A DNA stretch of 64,000 nt from Snodgrassella alvi. GTDB taxonomy: Bacteria; Pseudomonadota; Gammaproteobacteria; Burkholderiales; Neisseriaceae. Position 1 is the first letter of the stretch; each line of letters starts with the position of its first letter. The DNA is taken from the NCBI RefSeq assembly GCF_002777745.1, contig NZ_MEIO01000066.1, positions 1-64,000 of the forward strand, given 5' to 3'. The translations under genes were made by a program, and so were the position numbers. Below the pieces are notes generated by a model that saw only the letters and a program-made list of their open reading frames with translations, ran no database searches and was not told the origin of the DNA. Below are positions 1 to 9,647 of this stretch, piece by piece.

Positions 1-10
1 AAGTAGAAAA

Positions 11-835
11 TTATGCTGCTTGTTTTAGGGTTTTATATTCAATCGGCGTCATATTATTTAATGCTTCATGAGGTCTTTCCGTGTTATAAATGGTTAGCCA
101 TTCTTCGGTTACCTTTCTTGCTTGTTCCAGATTATTAAATAGATATAAATCTAGTACCTCTGTGCGATAGGTGCGATTAAATCGTTCAATATATCCGTTT
201 TGATATGGGCTGCCCGCTTGAATATAATCTATGGATATACCATGTGACTTTGCCCAGTCGATGAATGTTTTTCCGGTAAATTCCGGTCCATTATCTACTC
301 GTATTTTTAGTGGATAGCCATGATATTCGGCCAGTTTATCCAGATAACGGGTAATTCTGCCAGCAGGTAAACTAACCGCAATATCAATGCCTAATGCCTC
401 ACGATTAAAGTCATCTATCACATTGAAGGTTCTAAAACGCCGTTGATTGCGACTACTGTCACTCATAAAATCCATTGACCAGCATTCACCTTGTTTATTG
501 GGTACTGATAGCCTTTCTGGATTTCGTGGAGGAATACGTTGTTTACGCTTTACCCTGAGATTAAGCTTTAATTCACAATACACCCGATACACACGTTTAT
601 GATTCCATTTATAGCCGAGCTTTCTGATGCGATTAAAACATTTAGGAAAGCCCCAGCGTAAATGCTTATCGGTAATAGCACTTAGTACCGACATAATCAC
701 TGAATCATCCGGTAATTTAGGTTGATAATAGTAAGCACAGCGACTTAAGCCAACAATAGCGCAGCTCATGGCAATAGTAATAGAATGACTTTCTTGCAGT
801 TGTACAGCCCAAGCTTTACGTGCTTGAGTAGGCAC
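11..835 (-). CDS. IS3-family transposase OrfB (DDE integrase core)
   Basis: This 274-residue protein is the catalytic half of the IS3 transposase and belongs to the retroviral-integrase (rve) fold. The N-terminal helical part resembles the HTH_21 region. The DDE triad is visible as the D of WSMDFMSD, the D of RVDNGPEF and the E of YIERFNRTYR, with the usual short spacing between the last two. A GTG at 835-833 overlaps the TAG stop of orfA by one base. However, OrfB is expected to be made mainly as an OrfAB fusion by -1 frameshifting at the A6G motif just upstream. The frame is intact up to a TAA at 13-11. Confidence 0.93.
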   Translation of the reverse strand: MPTQARKAWAVQLQESHSITIAMSCAIVGLSRCAYYYQPKLPDDSVIMSVLSAITDKHLRWGFPKCFNRIRKLGYKWNHKRVYRVYCELKLNLRVKRKQRIPPRNPERLSVPNKQGECWSMDFMSDSSRNQRRFRTFNVIDDFNREALGIDIAVSLPAGRITRYLDKLAEYHGYPLKIRVDNGPEFTGKTFIDWAKSHGISIDYIQAGSPYQNGYIERFNRTYRTEVLDLYLFNNLEQARKVTEEWLTIYNTERPHEALNNMTPIEYKTLKQAA

Positions 836-1092
836 TATAGCTTTTTTATGATTTCCTCCTGAAGCTGAGATTTTAAACTGAGCTCAGCAAACATCTGCTT
901 AAGCTTAAGGTTTTCAGCCTCTAGCTCCTTTAAACGTTTGATATCGGACGTTTCCATACCACCGTATTTATCACGCCATTTATAAAAAGTTGAATTGCCG
1001 ATGCCATATTTACGGCAGAGTTCTTTGACGGGGATACCGGCTTCGGCTTCTTTTAAAATGGATACGATTTGATGTTCAGTCATTTTTTTCAT
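835..1092 (-). CDS. IS3-family transposase OrfA (helix-turn-helix)
   Basis: This 85-residue HTH_Tnp_1 type protein contains the DNA-binding segment VKELCRKYGIGNSTFYKWR at residues about 22-40. A leucine-zipper-like heptad stretch follows (LKELEAENLKLK). It binds the terminal repeats and supplies the N-terminal part of the OrfAB transposase. The frame ends in TAG at 837-835, directly after a slippery run of six A and one G, which is how IS3 elements join OrfA to OrfB. Initiation could be at the first or the fourth codon (MKKM). Confidence 0.92.
   Translation of the reverse strand: MKKMTEHQIVSILKEAEAGIPVKELCRKYGIGNSTFYKWRDKYGGMETSDIKRLKELEAENLKLKQMFAELSLKSQLQEEIIKKL
841..847 (-). promoter_or_regulatory. 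Programmed -1 frameshift site (A AAA AAG) of the IS3 transposase
   Basis: Read on the minus strand, the last codons of orfA are ATA AAA AAG CTA TAG, which contain the heptamer A AAA AAG. A one-base backward slip makes translation continue GCT ATA GTG CCT into orfB, bypassing the stop. This is the canonical IS3-family frameshift window. No stimulatory stem-loop was worked out. Confidence 0.75.
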
Positions 1093-1121
1093 GCTTAAAT
1101 CCCCAATGGGTTAATAAAGAG

Positions 1122-1164
1122 AATTTTCTACTTTTATGCTGTACTATTTTAGGGGATAGTTACA
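1122..1164. repeat. Terminal inverted repeat (orfA side) of the IS3-family element
   Basis: The outer end begins TGTAACTATCCCC read inward from 1164. The inner part (1122-1133) is the reverse complement of bases 1-12. The partner repeat is only partly inside the window. The outer boundary is inferred from the TG/CA convention of IS3 elements. Confidence 0.6.
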
Positions 1165-1252
1165 TTAGTACTATACACAATATGAATAAACAGTAGCTTT
1201 TCCTGCTATTTTCTGCCATGCTTAGCGCCAAAACAGCAACAAAAGGACAAAC

Positions 1253-1585
1253 ATGAATCAATGGCTTTTTCTATCGGTAGCCATACTAGCGGAAATATTC
1301 GCAACCAGTATGCTCAAGCTGAGTAATGGCTTTACCCGACTGATGCCCAGTATCTGTTCAATTATTGGTTACACAATCTCATTCTATTGTCTGGCACAAA
1401 CTCTGAAAACGATGCCGGTAGGCATTGCCTATGCAGTATGGTCTGGTGTAGGCATTGTCTGTGTATCTGTGATAGCCTGGATTAAGTTCGGGCAAAAGCT
1501 GGATATGCCAGCCATTATCGGCATTGGCCTAATTCTGGTAGGTGTTATTGTTATTAATCTTTTTTCAAAATCAATGACTCATTAA
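1253..1585 (+). CDS. Small multidrug resistance (SMR) efflux transporter, EmrE/Qac type
   Basis: This 110-residue inner-membrane protein has four predicted membrane helices, the standard SMR size. It exchanges protons for lipophilic cations such as quaternary ammonium compounds and works as an antiparallel dimer. The key residues of EmrE are all present at the same positions: Glu14 (proton/substrate site), Tyr40, Tyr60 and Trp63. The central AYAVWSGVG motif favours the EmrE/QacE subtype over the guanidinium exporter SugE/Gdx. A weak purine-rich site (ACAAAAGGAC) precedes the ATG. The gene starts only about 90 bases from the end of the IS element, so an outward promoter could influence it. The substrate is inferred from family. 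Confidence 0.9.
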   Translation: MNQWLFLSVAILAEIFATSMLKLSNGFTRLMPSICSIIGYTISFYCLAQTLKTMPVGIAYAVWSGVGIVCVSVIAWIKFGQKLDMPAIIGIGLILVGVIVINLFSKSMTH

Positions 1586-1589
1586 TAAA

Positions 1590-1615
1590 AAAAACCGTGG
1601 TTACCCACGGTTTTT
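1590..1615. terminator. Bidirectional terminator between the SMR gene and hfq
   Basis: CCGTGG (1595-1600) pairs with CCACGG (1605-1610), flanked by a run of A on the left and TTTTT on the right. It lies between two convergent genes, so it can serve both strands. Confidence 0.85.
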
Positions 1616-1638
1616 GCTAAAACAGAATAATTTATAAA

Positions 1639-1887
1639 TTATTCTGCTGATGCTGGTTTCGGTTCATGCTGCAAACTTACTGCTCGTGCAGGCACAATCG
1701 TAGAAATTGCATGTTTGTATACCATCTGTGTTACTGAGGTGTTACGCAATAACACAACATACTGGTCAAATGACTCAACTTGACCTTGTAGTTTGATTCC
1801 GTTAACCAGATAAATGGATACTGGCACATACTCTTTCCGCAGTGCATTCAAGAAAGGATCTTGTAACATTTGTCCTTTGGCGCTCAT
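1639..1887 (-). CDS. hfq: RNA chaperone Hfq
   Basis: This 82-residue Sm-like protein forms a hexameric ring and pairs small regulatory RNAs with mRNAs. The Sm1 motif ([17 protein letters not shown]) and Sm2 motif ([12 protein letters not shown]) are complete, as is the proximal-face start [15 protein letters not shown]. The loop between the Sm motifs reads RNTSVTQ, one residue longer than in E. coli and as I recall it from Neisseria. The short acidic tail differs from the longer E. coli tail. It is the last gene of the der-hfq end of the block and shares the downstream bidirectional terminator. Confidence 0.98.
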   Translation of the reverse strand: MSAKGQMLQDPFLNALRKEYVPVSIYLVNGIKLQGQVESFDQYVVLLRNTSVTQMVYKHAISTIVPARAVSLQHEPKPASAE

Positions 1888-1971
1888 TTGGATACTCCGT
1901 TTTTTTGATTATGTTGTCGCTAAGCTGCACCCGCGTACAGCGATTAGAAAAGCGTAGTCAATGCTATCACA

Positions 1972-3423
1972 TTACTGAGCATTTGTTTTCTTCGAACTGA
2001 CTTTATTTTTACGCTTTACCTGCTTTTTCGATTTTTTAATTTGCTCACGCTTGGCAATTCGATTACTTAACTTGACCCGACGCAAAGGCTGTGCTGGTTT
2101 TCCGTCTTTTTCTTCATAGGGATTTTTATTCACATTATATTGAATACGTAAAGGTGTACCCTGTAAATGAAATGCTTTGCGAAATGTTTGTGTCAGATAA
2201 CGGGTATAAGCGTCACTGATATGCTGCAAGGCATTACCATGTATGACAATGACTGGCGGATTCATACCCCCCTGATGAGCATAACGCATCTTAGGGCGAA
2301 TCAGTCCCGCACGAGGAGGCTGCTGCCGCTCCAGCGCACTTTGTAGTACACGGGTGATTTTCGGAGTAGGTAATTTAATCATTGCTGCATCATAAGCTGC
2401 CTGAATCGAGCTGAAAAGATCATCAATTCCCTTTTCTTTCAACGCTGAAATAAAATGGAATTTAGCAAAATCCAGAAAATACAGTTTACGCGCAATGTCC
2501 CGCTTTACCTCCTGCTTACGTTCATCACTAAGCCCATCCCATTTATTTACTGCCACAACTAAAGCACGCCCTGCTTCTAAAGCAAAGCCAGCAATGGTAG
2601 CATCCTGATCGGCTATATCCTGCTGTGCATCCAGTACAAGCACTGCTACATTAGCTGCTTCAATTGCCTGCATTGCCTTAATTACAGAAAATTTCTCTAT
2701 CGCATCATCAACCTTGCCGCGACGACGCACACCGGCGGTGTCAATAATGGTAAATGGCTTGTCGCCACGCTCAAAATCTATATGAATAGAATCACGGGTA
2801 GTGCCGGCCATGTCAAAAGCAATTACCCGCTCTTCGCCCAGAATGGCATTTACAAGGGTTGATTTACCCACATTGGGCCGTCCGATAATAGCAAAAACCG
2901 GATGTTGGCTTTCAGTTTCCTCTTCTTCATCAGGAAATGATTCCAGAACTGTTTCGATCAGTTCATACACGCCGTCTCCATGCGCACCAGAGATAACTAC
3001 CGGTTCGCCAAGGCTTAGCTCATAAAATTCAGCAGCCAGAACCGGGCGGTTGCCACCCTCCCCTTTATTTACAGCCAAATACACTGGACGGGTACTCTGG
3101 CGCAGGCGATTAGCAATAATCTGGTCTTGTGGTGTTAAACCAGTACGGCCATCCACCAGAAAAATAACCGCGTCAGCCTCATCAATAGCCTGTAAGGTAT
3201 GCCGAGCCATTTCATACAGGATTCCGCTGTCCACTACCGGTTCAAAGCCGCCAGTATCCACTACCAGATAAGGTTTACTACCCACGCGGCCATGACCATA
3301 ATGACGGTCACGGGTCAAACCGGGCAAATCAGCAACTAAGGCATCCTTGGTACGGGTTAAACGGTTAAATAATGTTGATTTGCCTACGTTCGGGCGACCA
3401 ACCAGAACAATCGTTGGTTTCAT
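1972..3423 (-). CDS. der: GTPase Der (EngA), ribosome biogenesis
   Basis: This essential double-GTPase helps assemble the 50S ribosomal subunit. Two G domains are visible, each with GRPNVGKST (residues 9-17 and 181-189) and a DTGG or DTAG switch motif. They are followed by a KH-like C-terminal domain and a lysine/arginine-rich tail. The first domain has NKGE where NKxD is usual; the second has the standard NKWD. I start at the ATG at 3423 (MKPTIVLVG), giving 483 residues. The frame is open 14 codons further upstream, but those residues are not part of the family. No bamB lies between yfgM and der. Confidence 0.97.
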   Translation of the reverse strand: MKPTIVLVGRPNVGKSTLFNRLTRTKDALVADLPGLTRDRHYGHGRVGSKPYLVVDTGGFEPVVDSGILYEMARHTLQAIDEADAVIFLVDGRTGLTPQDQIIANRLRQSTRPVYLAVNKGEGGNRPVLAAEFYELSLGEPVVISGAHGDGVYELIETVLESFPDEEEETESQHPVFAIIGRPNVGKSTLVNAILGEERVIAFDMAGTTRDSIHIDFERGDKPFTIIDTAGVRRRGKVDDAIEKFSVIKAMQAIEAANVAVLVLDAQQDIADQDATIAGFALEAGRALVVAVNKWDGLSDERKQEVKRDIARKLYFLDFAKFHFISALKEKGIDDLFSSIQAAYDAAMIKLPTPKITRVLQSALERQQPPRAGLIRPKMRYAHQGGMNPPVIVIHGNALQHISDAYTRYLTQTFRKAFHLQGTPLRIQYNVNKNPYEEKDGKPAQPLRRVKLSNRIAKREQIKKSKKQVKRKNKVSSKKTNAQ

Positions 3424-3505
3424 ATTAAGTCTTTCAGATAATTTTGCCTTGCTGTAAAACAGCAATAGCCTGCCAGTGGCAAGCTCTGCTAGGACAACGA
3501 TAAAC

Positions 3506-3543
3506 CTGAAATTTCTGCCGGATTAATCTGGCCGAAATTTCAG
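3506..3543 (-). other. Long imperfect hairpin in the yfgM-der intergenic region
   Basis: CTGAAATTTC (3506-3515) is perfectly complementary to GAAATTTCAG (3534-3543). After one mismatch the pairing continues for about six more pairs and closes on TTAA. It lies inside the predicted minus-strand operon, 16 bases beyond the yfgM stop and about 80 bases before der. No T-run follows on the minus strand, so it is more likely an RNA processing or stability element than a simple terminator. The function is inferred. Confidence 0.55.
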
Positions 3544-3558
3544 ATTTGATTAAACAGA

Positions 3559-4185
3559 TTAATTCAAACTACTGATTTTCATCTGAAGTATTTCACGTTG
3601 TACTGAGTCATTTGATAACAGATTCAAAGCCTGCTGATAGGCAGCAACTGCCTCGGTACTTTTCTTCTGAGCCTGTAAAATATCGCCCTTGGTTTCCAGT
3701 AGAACTGGTTTAAACGAGCTAGTCACTTTTACGTCCAGCGCCTGTAAGGCATCATCATATTTACCTTGCTGTAAATACACAGTAGCCAGCCGCTGTGCAA
3801 CGATTGTTTGCAGCAGATCATCATGCTGTTTGTTTTTAACCCACTGTAAGTGACGGATCGCCTCATCATACTTGCCATCATCAAAAGCTGAACCAGCCAT
3901 CATTAAAGTAGCCTGAGTCGCTCTAATGGTATCAGGATATTCCTGCTGCAATTGCACTAAGGCTTTTTTACTTTCAGCTATATTATTGGCTCTGGCTTGA
4001 TTCACAAAGGTATCAAACACTGCCGCTGCTTTTTCATTATTACTACGGATATGACTCTGATAAAGTACGTGACCCAAGTAAGCTAAAGCCACAACAAGCA
4101 GAACCGCAAAAATCCACCGACCCCAGCGATGCCAAAAATATTTGAAATTTGCAACTTCCTGTTCATCCTGAATATGTACAACCAT
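3559..4185 (-). CDS. yfgM: YfgM-family tetratricopeptide membrane protein
   Basis: This 208-residue protein has a short cytoplasmic N-terminus, one membrane helix (about residues 24-42) and a periplasmic domain of TPR-like repeats ending in a YQQALNLL helix. In E. coli YfgM associates with SecYEG and the chaperone PpiD to assist proteins emerging in the periplasm. I place the start at the ATG at 4185 ([11 protein letters not shown]), which overlaps the hisS stop as TAATG and indicates translational coupling. A start five codons upstream is possible but would lie within hisS. Context hisS-yfgM-der supports the call. Confidence 0.88.
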   Translation of the reverse strand: MVVHIQDEQEVANFKYFWHRWGRWIFAVLLVVALAYLGHVLYQSHIRSNNEKAAAVFDTFVNQARANNIAESKKALVQLQQEYPDTIRATQATLMMAGSAFDDGKYDEAIRHLQWVKNKQHDDLLQTIVAQRLATVYLQQGKYDDALQALDVKVTSSFKPVLLETKGDILQAQKKSTEAVAAYQQALNLLSNDSVQREILQMKISSLN

Positions 4186-5477
4186 TATGCATTCTTCCAT
4201 TGTTGGATTAATTGTAAAGCTGCACTGGCAGCAACAGTTTGCTGTTCATGAGTACGCAGATTTTTAATAGTCAGCGTATTAGTTAACTGCTCCTCCTGTG
4301 CCACGATAACAGCAATTGCAGCCCCGCTGGCATCAGCTTTCTTTAATTGCGCTTTCAAGCTCTGTTCACCACAATGCAGGTAAACATTCAGCCCCTCTGC
4401 ACGCAGTAAGGCAGTATGCTGCATTGCGGCCAGACTACTACCTTCGCCCTGATGTAAAACATACACATCAGGTGCATTGTTAACAGCCAGCTGCCCAAAT
4501 TCTTGTACCAGTAATAATAAACGTTCAATACCCAGTGCAAAACCAATAGCAGGTGCAGGTTTACCACCTAACTCCTCAATCAGTCCGTTATAACGCCCAC
4601 CGCCACACACTGTAGCTTGCGCCCCTAGTTTATCTGTTGTCCACTCAAATACTGTCAGATTATAGTAATCAAGTCCACGTACCAAACGCGGATTCTCTAC
4701 ATACCTGATACCAAGACCATCCAGCAGATTTTTAAGAGCATCATAGTGTGCCAGAGATTCGGTACTCAGATAATCAATCAGGCGAGGTGCACTATTGGCC
4801 ATTGCCTGCAAATCAGGATTTTTGGTATCAAGTACCCGCAGTGGATTGGTATGCATGCGACGACGGCTGTCTTCATCCAGTATTGACTCATGCTGTTGAA
4901 GGTAGGCAATCAACGCCGTACGGTGAGCAGCGCGCTCTTGCTGATTACCCAGCGTATTCAATTCCAGTGTCAGGTAGTCACGGATACCCAGACGTTCCCA
5001 GAGATTCGCGCTCATGGCAATCAGTTCGGCATCCACATCCGGCCCATTAAAGCCAAGTGCTTCAATACCTACCTGATGAAACTGGCGATACCGCCCTTTT
5101 TGTGGTCGTTCCCGCCGGAACATTGGTCCCATATACCATAATTTCTGCGGGTTATTATAAAGTAAATTATGCTCAACCACCGCACGCAGACAGGATGCCG
5201 TACCTTCTGGCCGCAGACTGAGGCTTAATTTATCGTTGGAATCGGCAAAAGTATACATCTCTTTGCCAACTACATCAGTCTCTTCTCCAATGGAGCGTAC
5301 AAATAAGCCCGTTTGCTCCACAATCGGTGTGCGGATCTGGTTGTAACCAAAACTACGTGTCCATGCTACAACCACATCTTCAAATGCCTGCCAGAGAGCA
5401 GAAGTCAGTTTGAAATCTTTCTGCTCTACCGGTAATAAATCATTCATGCCTTTAACGGCCTGGATTTTCTGAGCCAT
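4185..5477 (-). CDS. hisS: Histidyl-tRNA synthetase
   Basis: This class II aminoacyl-tRNA synthetase of 430 residues charges tRNA-His in the cytoplasm and is normally a homodimer. Diagnostic histidine-binding motifs are present: [29 protein letters not shown] and, near the C-terminal end of the catalytic core, [12 protein letters not shown]. The motif 2 region reads [19 protein letters not shown]. The anticodon-binding domain follows. Length matches the bacterial family (about 420-430). It lies between ispG and yfgM with a TAATG overlap to the latter, so the three genes are likely co-transcribed. Confidence 0.98.
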   Translation of the reverse strand: MAQKIQAVKGMNDLLPVEQKDFKLTSALWQAFEDVVVAWTRSFGYNQIRTPIVEQTGLFVRSIGEETDVVGKEMYTFADSNDKLSLSLRPEGTASCLRAVVEHNLLYNNPQKLWYMGPMFRRERPQKGRYRQFHQVGIEALGFNGPDVDAELIAMSANLWERLGIRDYLTLELNTLGNQQERAAHRTALIAYLQQHESILDEDSRRRMHTNPLRVLDTKNPDLQAMANSAPRLIDYLSTESLAHYDALKNLLDGLGIRYVENPRLVRGLDYYNLTVFEWTTDKLGAQATVCGGGRYNGLIEELGGKPAPAIGFALGIERLLLLVQEFGQLAVNNAPDVYVLHQGEGSSLAAMQHTALLRAEGLNVYLHCGEQSLKAQLKKADASGAAIAVIVAQEEQLTNTLTIKNLRTHEQQTVAASAALQLIQQWKNA

Positions 5478-5541
5478 ATTAATTAATTTTATTATCCATA
5501 TGAGACTGTACAGCGATTAAGAGCCATAACAGTATTATTTA

Positions 5542-6810
5542 TTATAAAGCTGTAATCGGAATAACTTTTGCCGTTTTCCGCTTTTTACCCTGCTCACCAT
5601 AATTGATATGTATATATTCTTCAACGAGTGCCAGAAAATCTTCGGCCATGTGTTCCCCTTTTAGAGTGGTTTTCCGCTCACCATCTACATACACGGGAGC
5701 CACCGGAGTTTCACCTGTACCCGGCAGAGAAATACCGATATCAGCAAGTTTGCTTTCACCGGGACCATTAACCACACAGCCCATAACGGCTACATTCAGA
5801 TTTTCTACACCCGGATATTGTAGTCGCCAAACTGGCATTTTAGTACGCAAATATTGCTGTATATCACGCGCCAGCTCCTGAAATACCGTGCTGGTAGTAC
5901 GGCCACAGCCCGGGCAGGCCGTTACCATCGGTGTAAAGGAGCGTAATCCCATGGTTTGCAAGATTTCCTGAGCTACAACAACTTCCTGCGTCCGTGCACT
6001 ACCCGGTTCCGGTGTGAGTGATACTCGGATTGTATCACCAATACCCTGCTGTAATAAAACAGCCAGAGCCGCAGTAGAGGCCACGATACCTTTGCTGCCC
6101 ATACCGGCCTCAGTTAAGCCAAGATGCAGCGGATACAGACAACGCGCAGCCAGATTACGATATACCTCAATCAAATCCTGCACATTTGATACTTTGCATG
6201 ACAAAACAATCCGGTTAGCCGCTAAACCTAGCTCTTCAGCCTTGTGTGCAGATTCCAGTGCAGAAACAATTAGCGCTTCCTTCATCACCGCTTCAGCTGG
6301 TTGTGGTGCTGATAAAGCCAGATTACTGTCCATCATTCGTTTGGCCAGCGCCTGATCCAGAGAGCCCCAGTTTACACCAATACGGACAGCTTTATTATAT
6401 TCAGCTGCGGTATGAATCATAAAGGCAAATTTTTCATCACCTTTTACACCTTTTCCCACATTACCAGGATTAATCCGGTATTTGGACAGCGCACGCGCAC
6501 AATCTGGATAATCTTTTAGCAGACGATCCCCATTAAAATGAAAATCACCCACTAAAGGAACATTACAGCCCATATCATCAAGACGTTGACGAATTTCAGA
6601 TACTTTTGCAGCAGCCTGAGGTGAATTTACTGTAATCCGTACCAACTCAGAACCTGCATCTGCCAAAGCTTTAACCTGACTGGCAGTCTGTTCAGCCTCA
6701 GCAGTATCGGTATTAGTCATCGACTGCACCAATACCGGTGCCTCAGAACCAATTACGACATGATCAATTTTAACTTGATGTGTTTTCCTGCGTACCCCAG
6801 CCAAGACCAT
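5542..6810 (-). CDS. ispG: 4-hydroxy-3-methylbut-2-en-1-yl diphosphate synthase
   Basis: IspG (GcpE) carries out the penultimate step of the MEP isoprenoid pathway, converting MEcPP to HMBPP with a 4Fe-4S cluster. Cluster ligands are visible in the C-terminal part as ACPGCGRT and GCVVNGPGE. The N-terminal TIM-barrel segment [10 protein letters not shown] is also typical. I choose the ATG at 6810 (422 residues) because AGGTGG at 6824-6819 sits at ideal distance from it. The GTG at 6822 would lie within that ribosome-binding site. The start lies two bases beyond the end of rodZ, consistent with a tightly coupled operon. Confidence 0.97.
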   Translation of the reverse strand: MVLAGVRRKTHQVKIDHVVIGSEAPVLVQSMTNTDTAEAEQTASQVKALADAGSELVRITVNSPQAAAKVSEIRQRLDDMGCNVPLVGDFHFNGDRLLKDYPDCARALSKYRINPGNVGKGVKGDEKFAFMIHTAAEYNKAVRIGVNWGSLDQALAKRMMDSNLALSAPQPAEAVMKEALIVSALESAHKAEELGLAANRIVLSCKVSNVQDLIEVYRNLAARCLYPLHLGLTEAGMGSKGIVASTAALAVLLQQGIGDTIRVSLTPEPGSARTQEVVVAQEILQTMGLRSFTPMVTACPGCGRTTSTVFQELARDIQQYLRTKMPVWRLQYPGVENLNVAVMGCVVNGPGESKLADIGISLPGTGETPVAPVYVDGERKTTLKGEHMAEDFLALVEEYIHINYGEQGKKRKTAKVIPITAL

Positions 6811-6811
6811 T

Positions 6812-7696
6812 TCAATTTCCACCTACAGTTATTGCAGCTGTTCTTTTTTTATTTTGCGGAATTGCAACATCTTTGCCGGCAAACTGGATACTGGCACCCG
6901 GAGTATAACCCAGAATAACTTTATACGGCGCAGCACTACTATATTGATGTGTACTTCCAGCATCGACATTCTGGCTGATTAATACCTTGCCACTTTTGTC
7001 ACTTACCTGTAACCATGTTCTGTTCGCAAGTTTAATGACCAGTGTGTCTTTACCAGTTACAACAGGCCGAGAAGCTTCCATACCAGCACTAATACCATTA
7101 GTCTGGCTGGCACTTACTCCCGAAGCAGCAGCTTGCGGGCTGATATGTTCACTAGCCATCATCGGTACAATACGAATATTGCTAGCAGCAATATCTCCGA
7201 TGGAGGCTGTCTGTGCGGATACATCCTGACTGGCTGTAGCTGCCAGTCTGGCATTTTCTGATGTAGATTTGCTTTGCCATGCATACACCACAGCACCAAT
7301 TAAAATTACTACCAGCACAACAATCAACCAGCGTGGAAAATGGCGACGTTGAGGGCTATTCTGAAAATCCAGCTCAGCGGATGGTACTTTATGATTTTCC
7401 GAAGTTAATGGGCGATTTCCAGAGGGGAAAATCTGTTGTAAATACTGATTTAGCTCCTTTTCATTCAATTCCAGCAAACGGGCATAGGAGCTCAGAAAAC
7501 CTTTGATAAATACTGCCTCGGGCAAACCTTTATAACTGCCACTCTCCATCGCCTCAATCTGTCTGGCGGGTAATTTCAAGCGTTCTGCAACCTCGCCGAC
7601 GGACATACCTTTTTCCATTCGTGCCTGTGAAAGTATTGATCCCAGAGTTACTGCGGCATTTGGACTAGATTCGGGATTTTTGGTTTGCTCATTCAT
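6812..7696 (-). CDS. rodZ: Cell-shape protein RodZ
   Basis: This 294-residue bitopic membrane protein links the MreB cytoskeleton to the wall-elongation machinery. A Cro/CI-type helix-turn-helix domain ([20 protein letters not shown], about residues 31-50) opens the protein. A basic segment and one membrane helix (about 122-140) follow, then a serine/alanine-rich linker and a C-terminal periplasmic RodZ domain. The ATG overlaps the pilW stop as TGATG. The order pilW-rodZ-ispG is conserved in Neisseria and other proteobacteria. Confidence 0.94.
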   Translation of the reverse strand: MNEQTKNPESSPNAAVTLGSILSQARMEKGMSVGEVAERLKLPARQIEAMESGSYKGLPEAVFIKGFLSSYARLLELNEKELNQYLQQIFPSGNRPLTSENHKVPSAELDFQNSPQRRHFPRWLIVVLVVILIGAVVYAWQSKSTSENARLAATASQDVSAQTASIGDIAASNIRIVPMMASEHISPQAAASGVSASQTNGISAGMEASRPVVTGKDTLVIKLANRTWLQVSDKSGKVLISQNVDAGSTHQYSSAAPYKVILGYTPGASIQFAGKDVAIPQNKKRTAAITVGGN

Positions 7697-8460
7697 CAGA
7701 ATTTTCCTGTAGAAATCTGCTCTAATTCGGCAGAATAAGGGAAATTATTACGCAACTGAGCCTCATATTCATAGGCAGCCTGCATATGACCCAGTGATCT
7801 TTCGATTCTCCACCCCAATAATAAATCATCAGCTGATAATTTGTTTATCTGACTTTGATACTGCTTAAAGAGATAATTTGCTTCTGATACATTGCCAGAC
7901 TCTAGATCATTACGAGCCATTTCTTTTTTTGCGGTAATAAAATTTCGGTTGGCAGCCAGAGCACGCTCAAAATAACTATTAGCCAGCTGATACTGCCCCA
8001 TACGACTGCTGCAAATGCCTTTATTAAACTGGGCAATTTCCGGTGTAGGATACGTTGGATCTGCCAAAGCCTTATCAAAATAACCTATCGAGGAGTTAGG
8101 TTTTTTCAAGACATCACATACAAACCAGCCATAGTTATTATTTACTTCAGCACTATTCGGAGCTATCGAAAGTGCGCGTTGAAAGCTTTCTTCAGCTTTA
8201 GACGGTTCCTTTAAATATTGCCATATCTGCGCCCGTATCAACCAGGCATCAAATGAACTGCTGTTGTTTTTTAATGCTTCATCAATAGCCTCTACAGCCT
8301 GTCGGTAGTTTTGAGTTTTCATATACTCAATCGCCAGCTGTGTTTTAATTTGTGAAATTTCACGGGCGCGCTGAGCAGCAGTTGGTTTTTTATTCATACC
8401 TTGATTTGCACAAGCAGATAATATCAGTGCAAACAGTAAAGTTAACCCTATTTTTTTCAT
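7696..8460 (-). CDS. pilW: Type IV pilus biogenesis/stability lipoprotein PilW (PilF)
   Basis: This outer-membrane lipoprotein pilots assembly of the PilQ secretin. The signal peptide (MKKIGLTLLFALILSAC) ends in the lipobox LSAC. A series of tetratricopeptide repeats follows (for example FDAWLIRAQIWQYLKEPSKA and NNNYGWFVCD, the latter typical of PilF/PilW). I start at the ATG at 8460 (254 residues), four bases after the rlmN stop. An upstream extension would put six residues before the signal sequence. It implies that this organism makes type IV pili. Confidence 0.92.
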   Translation of the reverse strand: MKKIGLTLLFALILSACANQGMNKKPTAAQRAREISQIKTQLAIEYMKTQNYRQAVEAIDEALKNNSSSFDAWLIRAQIWQYLKEPSKAEESFQRALSIAPNSAEVNNNYGWFVCDVLKKPNSSIGYFDKALADPTYPTPEIAQFNKGICSSRMGQYQLANSYFERALAANRNFITAKKEMARNDLESGNVSEANYLFKQYQSQINKLSADDLLLGWRIERSLGHMQAAYEYEAQLRNNFPYSAELEQISTGKF

Positions 8461-8464
8461 CAAA

Positions 8465-9547
8465 TCATCCCTGTACAAGTTGCCATTTTTGTTGACGTTG
8501 TGTTTTGTCTTTCACTTTCCCGGCCAGTTGACCACATGCAGCATCAATATCATCACCACGAGTTTTTCTAACCGTAACAATAAAACCGGCTTCCTGCAAT
8601 ATTTCACGAAATACACGGATACGATCATTTGTCGAACGTTCGAAACCTGAATTGGTAAATGGATTAAATGGTATCAGATTAAATTTACACGGTACGTCCT
8701 TAACCAACTCTACTAATTCGCGGGCATGTTCTGGAGTGTCATTGACATCCTTAAGCATAATATACTCAAAAGTAATAAAATCCCGTGGTGCTTTAGCCAG
8801 ATAACGCTGACAGGCAGCCATCAGCTGGTTAAGCGGATATTTTTTATTTAATGGAATAAGCTTGTCACGTATCTGATCATTTGATGCATGTAACGAAATT
8901 GCCAAAGCTACCGGCATTACTTCTTTTAAACGATCCATTTGTGGAACCATACCTGAAGTGGATACAGTTACACGCCGCCGCGAGAGACCATAGCCATGAT
9001 CATCTAACATGATACTTAACGCAGTTACCACATTATCAAAATTGGCTAAAGGCTCACCCATTCCCATCATAACCACATTAGAAATGACTCTCTCATCTTT
9101 AGGAGTTACACCAAGTGCTTTATTAGCCCACCATAACTGCCCGATAATTTCGGCAGTAGTCAGATTACGATTGAATCCCTGTCTTCCTGTAGAACAGAAT
9201 AGACATTCCAATGCACAACCTATTTGTGAAGAAATGCATAAAGTTCCGCGTGTATCTTCCGGAATGAAAACAGTCTCCACACCATTACCTGTACCAACAT
9301 CAAGTAACCATTTACATGTACCATCAACAGATTTCTGTTCAAACAGTAAATCCGGCACTTTTATTTCGGCATTGTCCAGCAATTTGGTCCGCAAAGATTT
9401 GGCCAGATCAGTCATGTCAGTAAAATCAGCTACACCGCCAGGATGTATCCAGCGCATAACTTGTCTGGCACGAAAAGGCTTTTCTCCCATCTGGGCAAAG
9501 TGGGCAGTTAAACCGGGTAAATCAAAATTTAGCAAATTGGTTTTCAT
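8465..9547 (-). CDS. rlmN: Dual-specificity RNA methyltransferase RlmN
   Basis: This radical-SAM enzyme methylates C2 of adenosine 2503 in 23S rRNA and adenosine 37 in some tRNAs. The iron-sulfur motif CALECLFC (CxxxCxxC) is present. The C-terminal catalytic cysteine lies in [12 protein letters not shown]. Length (360 residues) matches the family. The ATG at 9547 is preferred over the adjacent TTG at 9550. It is the first gene of the predicted rlmN-pilW-rodZ-ispG-hisS-yfgM-der unit. No strong ribosome-binding site is visible. Confidence 0.97.
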   Translation of the reverse strand: MKTNLLNFDLPGLTAHFAQMGEKPFRARQVMRWIHPGGVADFTDMTDLAKSLRTKLLDNAEIKVPDLLFEQKSVDGTCKWLLDVGTGNGVETVFIPEDTRGTLCISSQIGCALECLFCSTGRQGFNRNLTTAEIIGQLWWANKALGVTPKDERVISNVVMMGMGEPLANFDNVVTALSIMLDDHGYGLSRRRVTVSTSGMVPQMDRLKEVMPVALAISLHASNDQIRDKLIPLNKKYPLNQLMAACQRYLAKAPRDFITFEYIMLKDVNDTPEHARELVELVKDVPCKFNLIPFNPFTNSGFERSTNDRIRVFREILQEAGFIVTVRKTRGDDIDAACGQLAGKVKDKTQRQQKWQLVQG

Positions 9548-9647
9548 CAAGGTAATACAATAAAATTAGGAAATGGCGGTAACAATTAGTATTCAGTCAT
9601 GTCATTATGCTGATAATTGAAATTTATTCAACAATTTATACAATTAT

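Larger units (their letters stand above)
1..1164 (-). mobile_element. IS3-family insertion sequence, left tip outside window
   Basis: The element carries the usual IS3 arrangement of a short orfA followed by an overlapping orfB with a DDE integrase core, transcribed right to left. The sequence AAGTAGAAAATT at 1-12 recurs inverted at 1122-1133, so both ends share an inverted repeat. The right tip is placed near 1164, where reading inward gives TGTAACTATCCCC, a typical TG start. The matching tip on the other side should lie about 30 bases before base 1. Both reading frames look intact, so the copy may be active. The exact right boundary and any target-site duplication cannot be fixed from this window. 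Confidence 0.88.

Noticed and set aside
9009-9563. 184-codon open frame on the plus strand
   Set aside because: It is antisense to rlmN and resembles no protein family.
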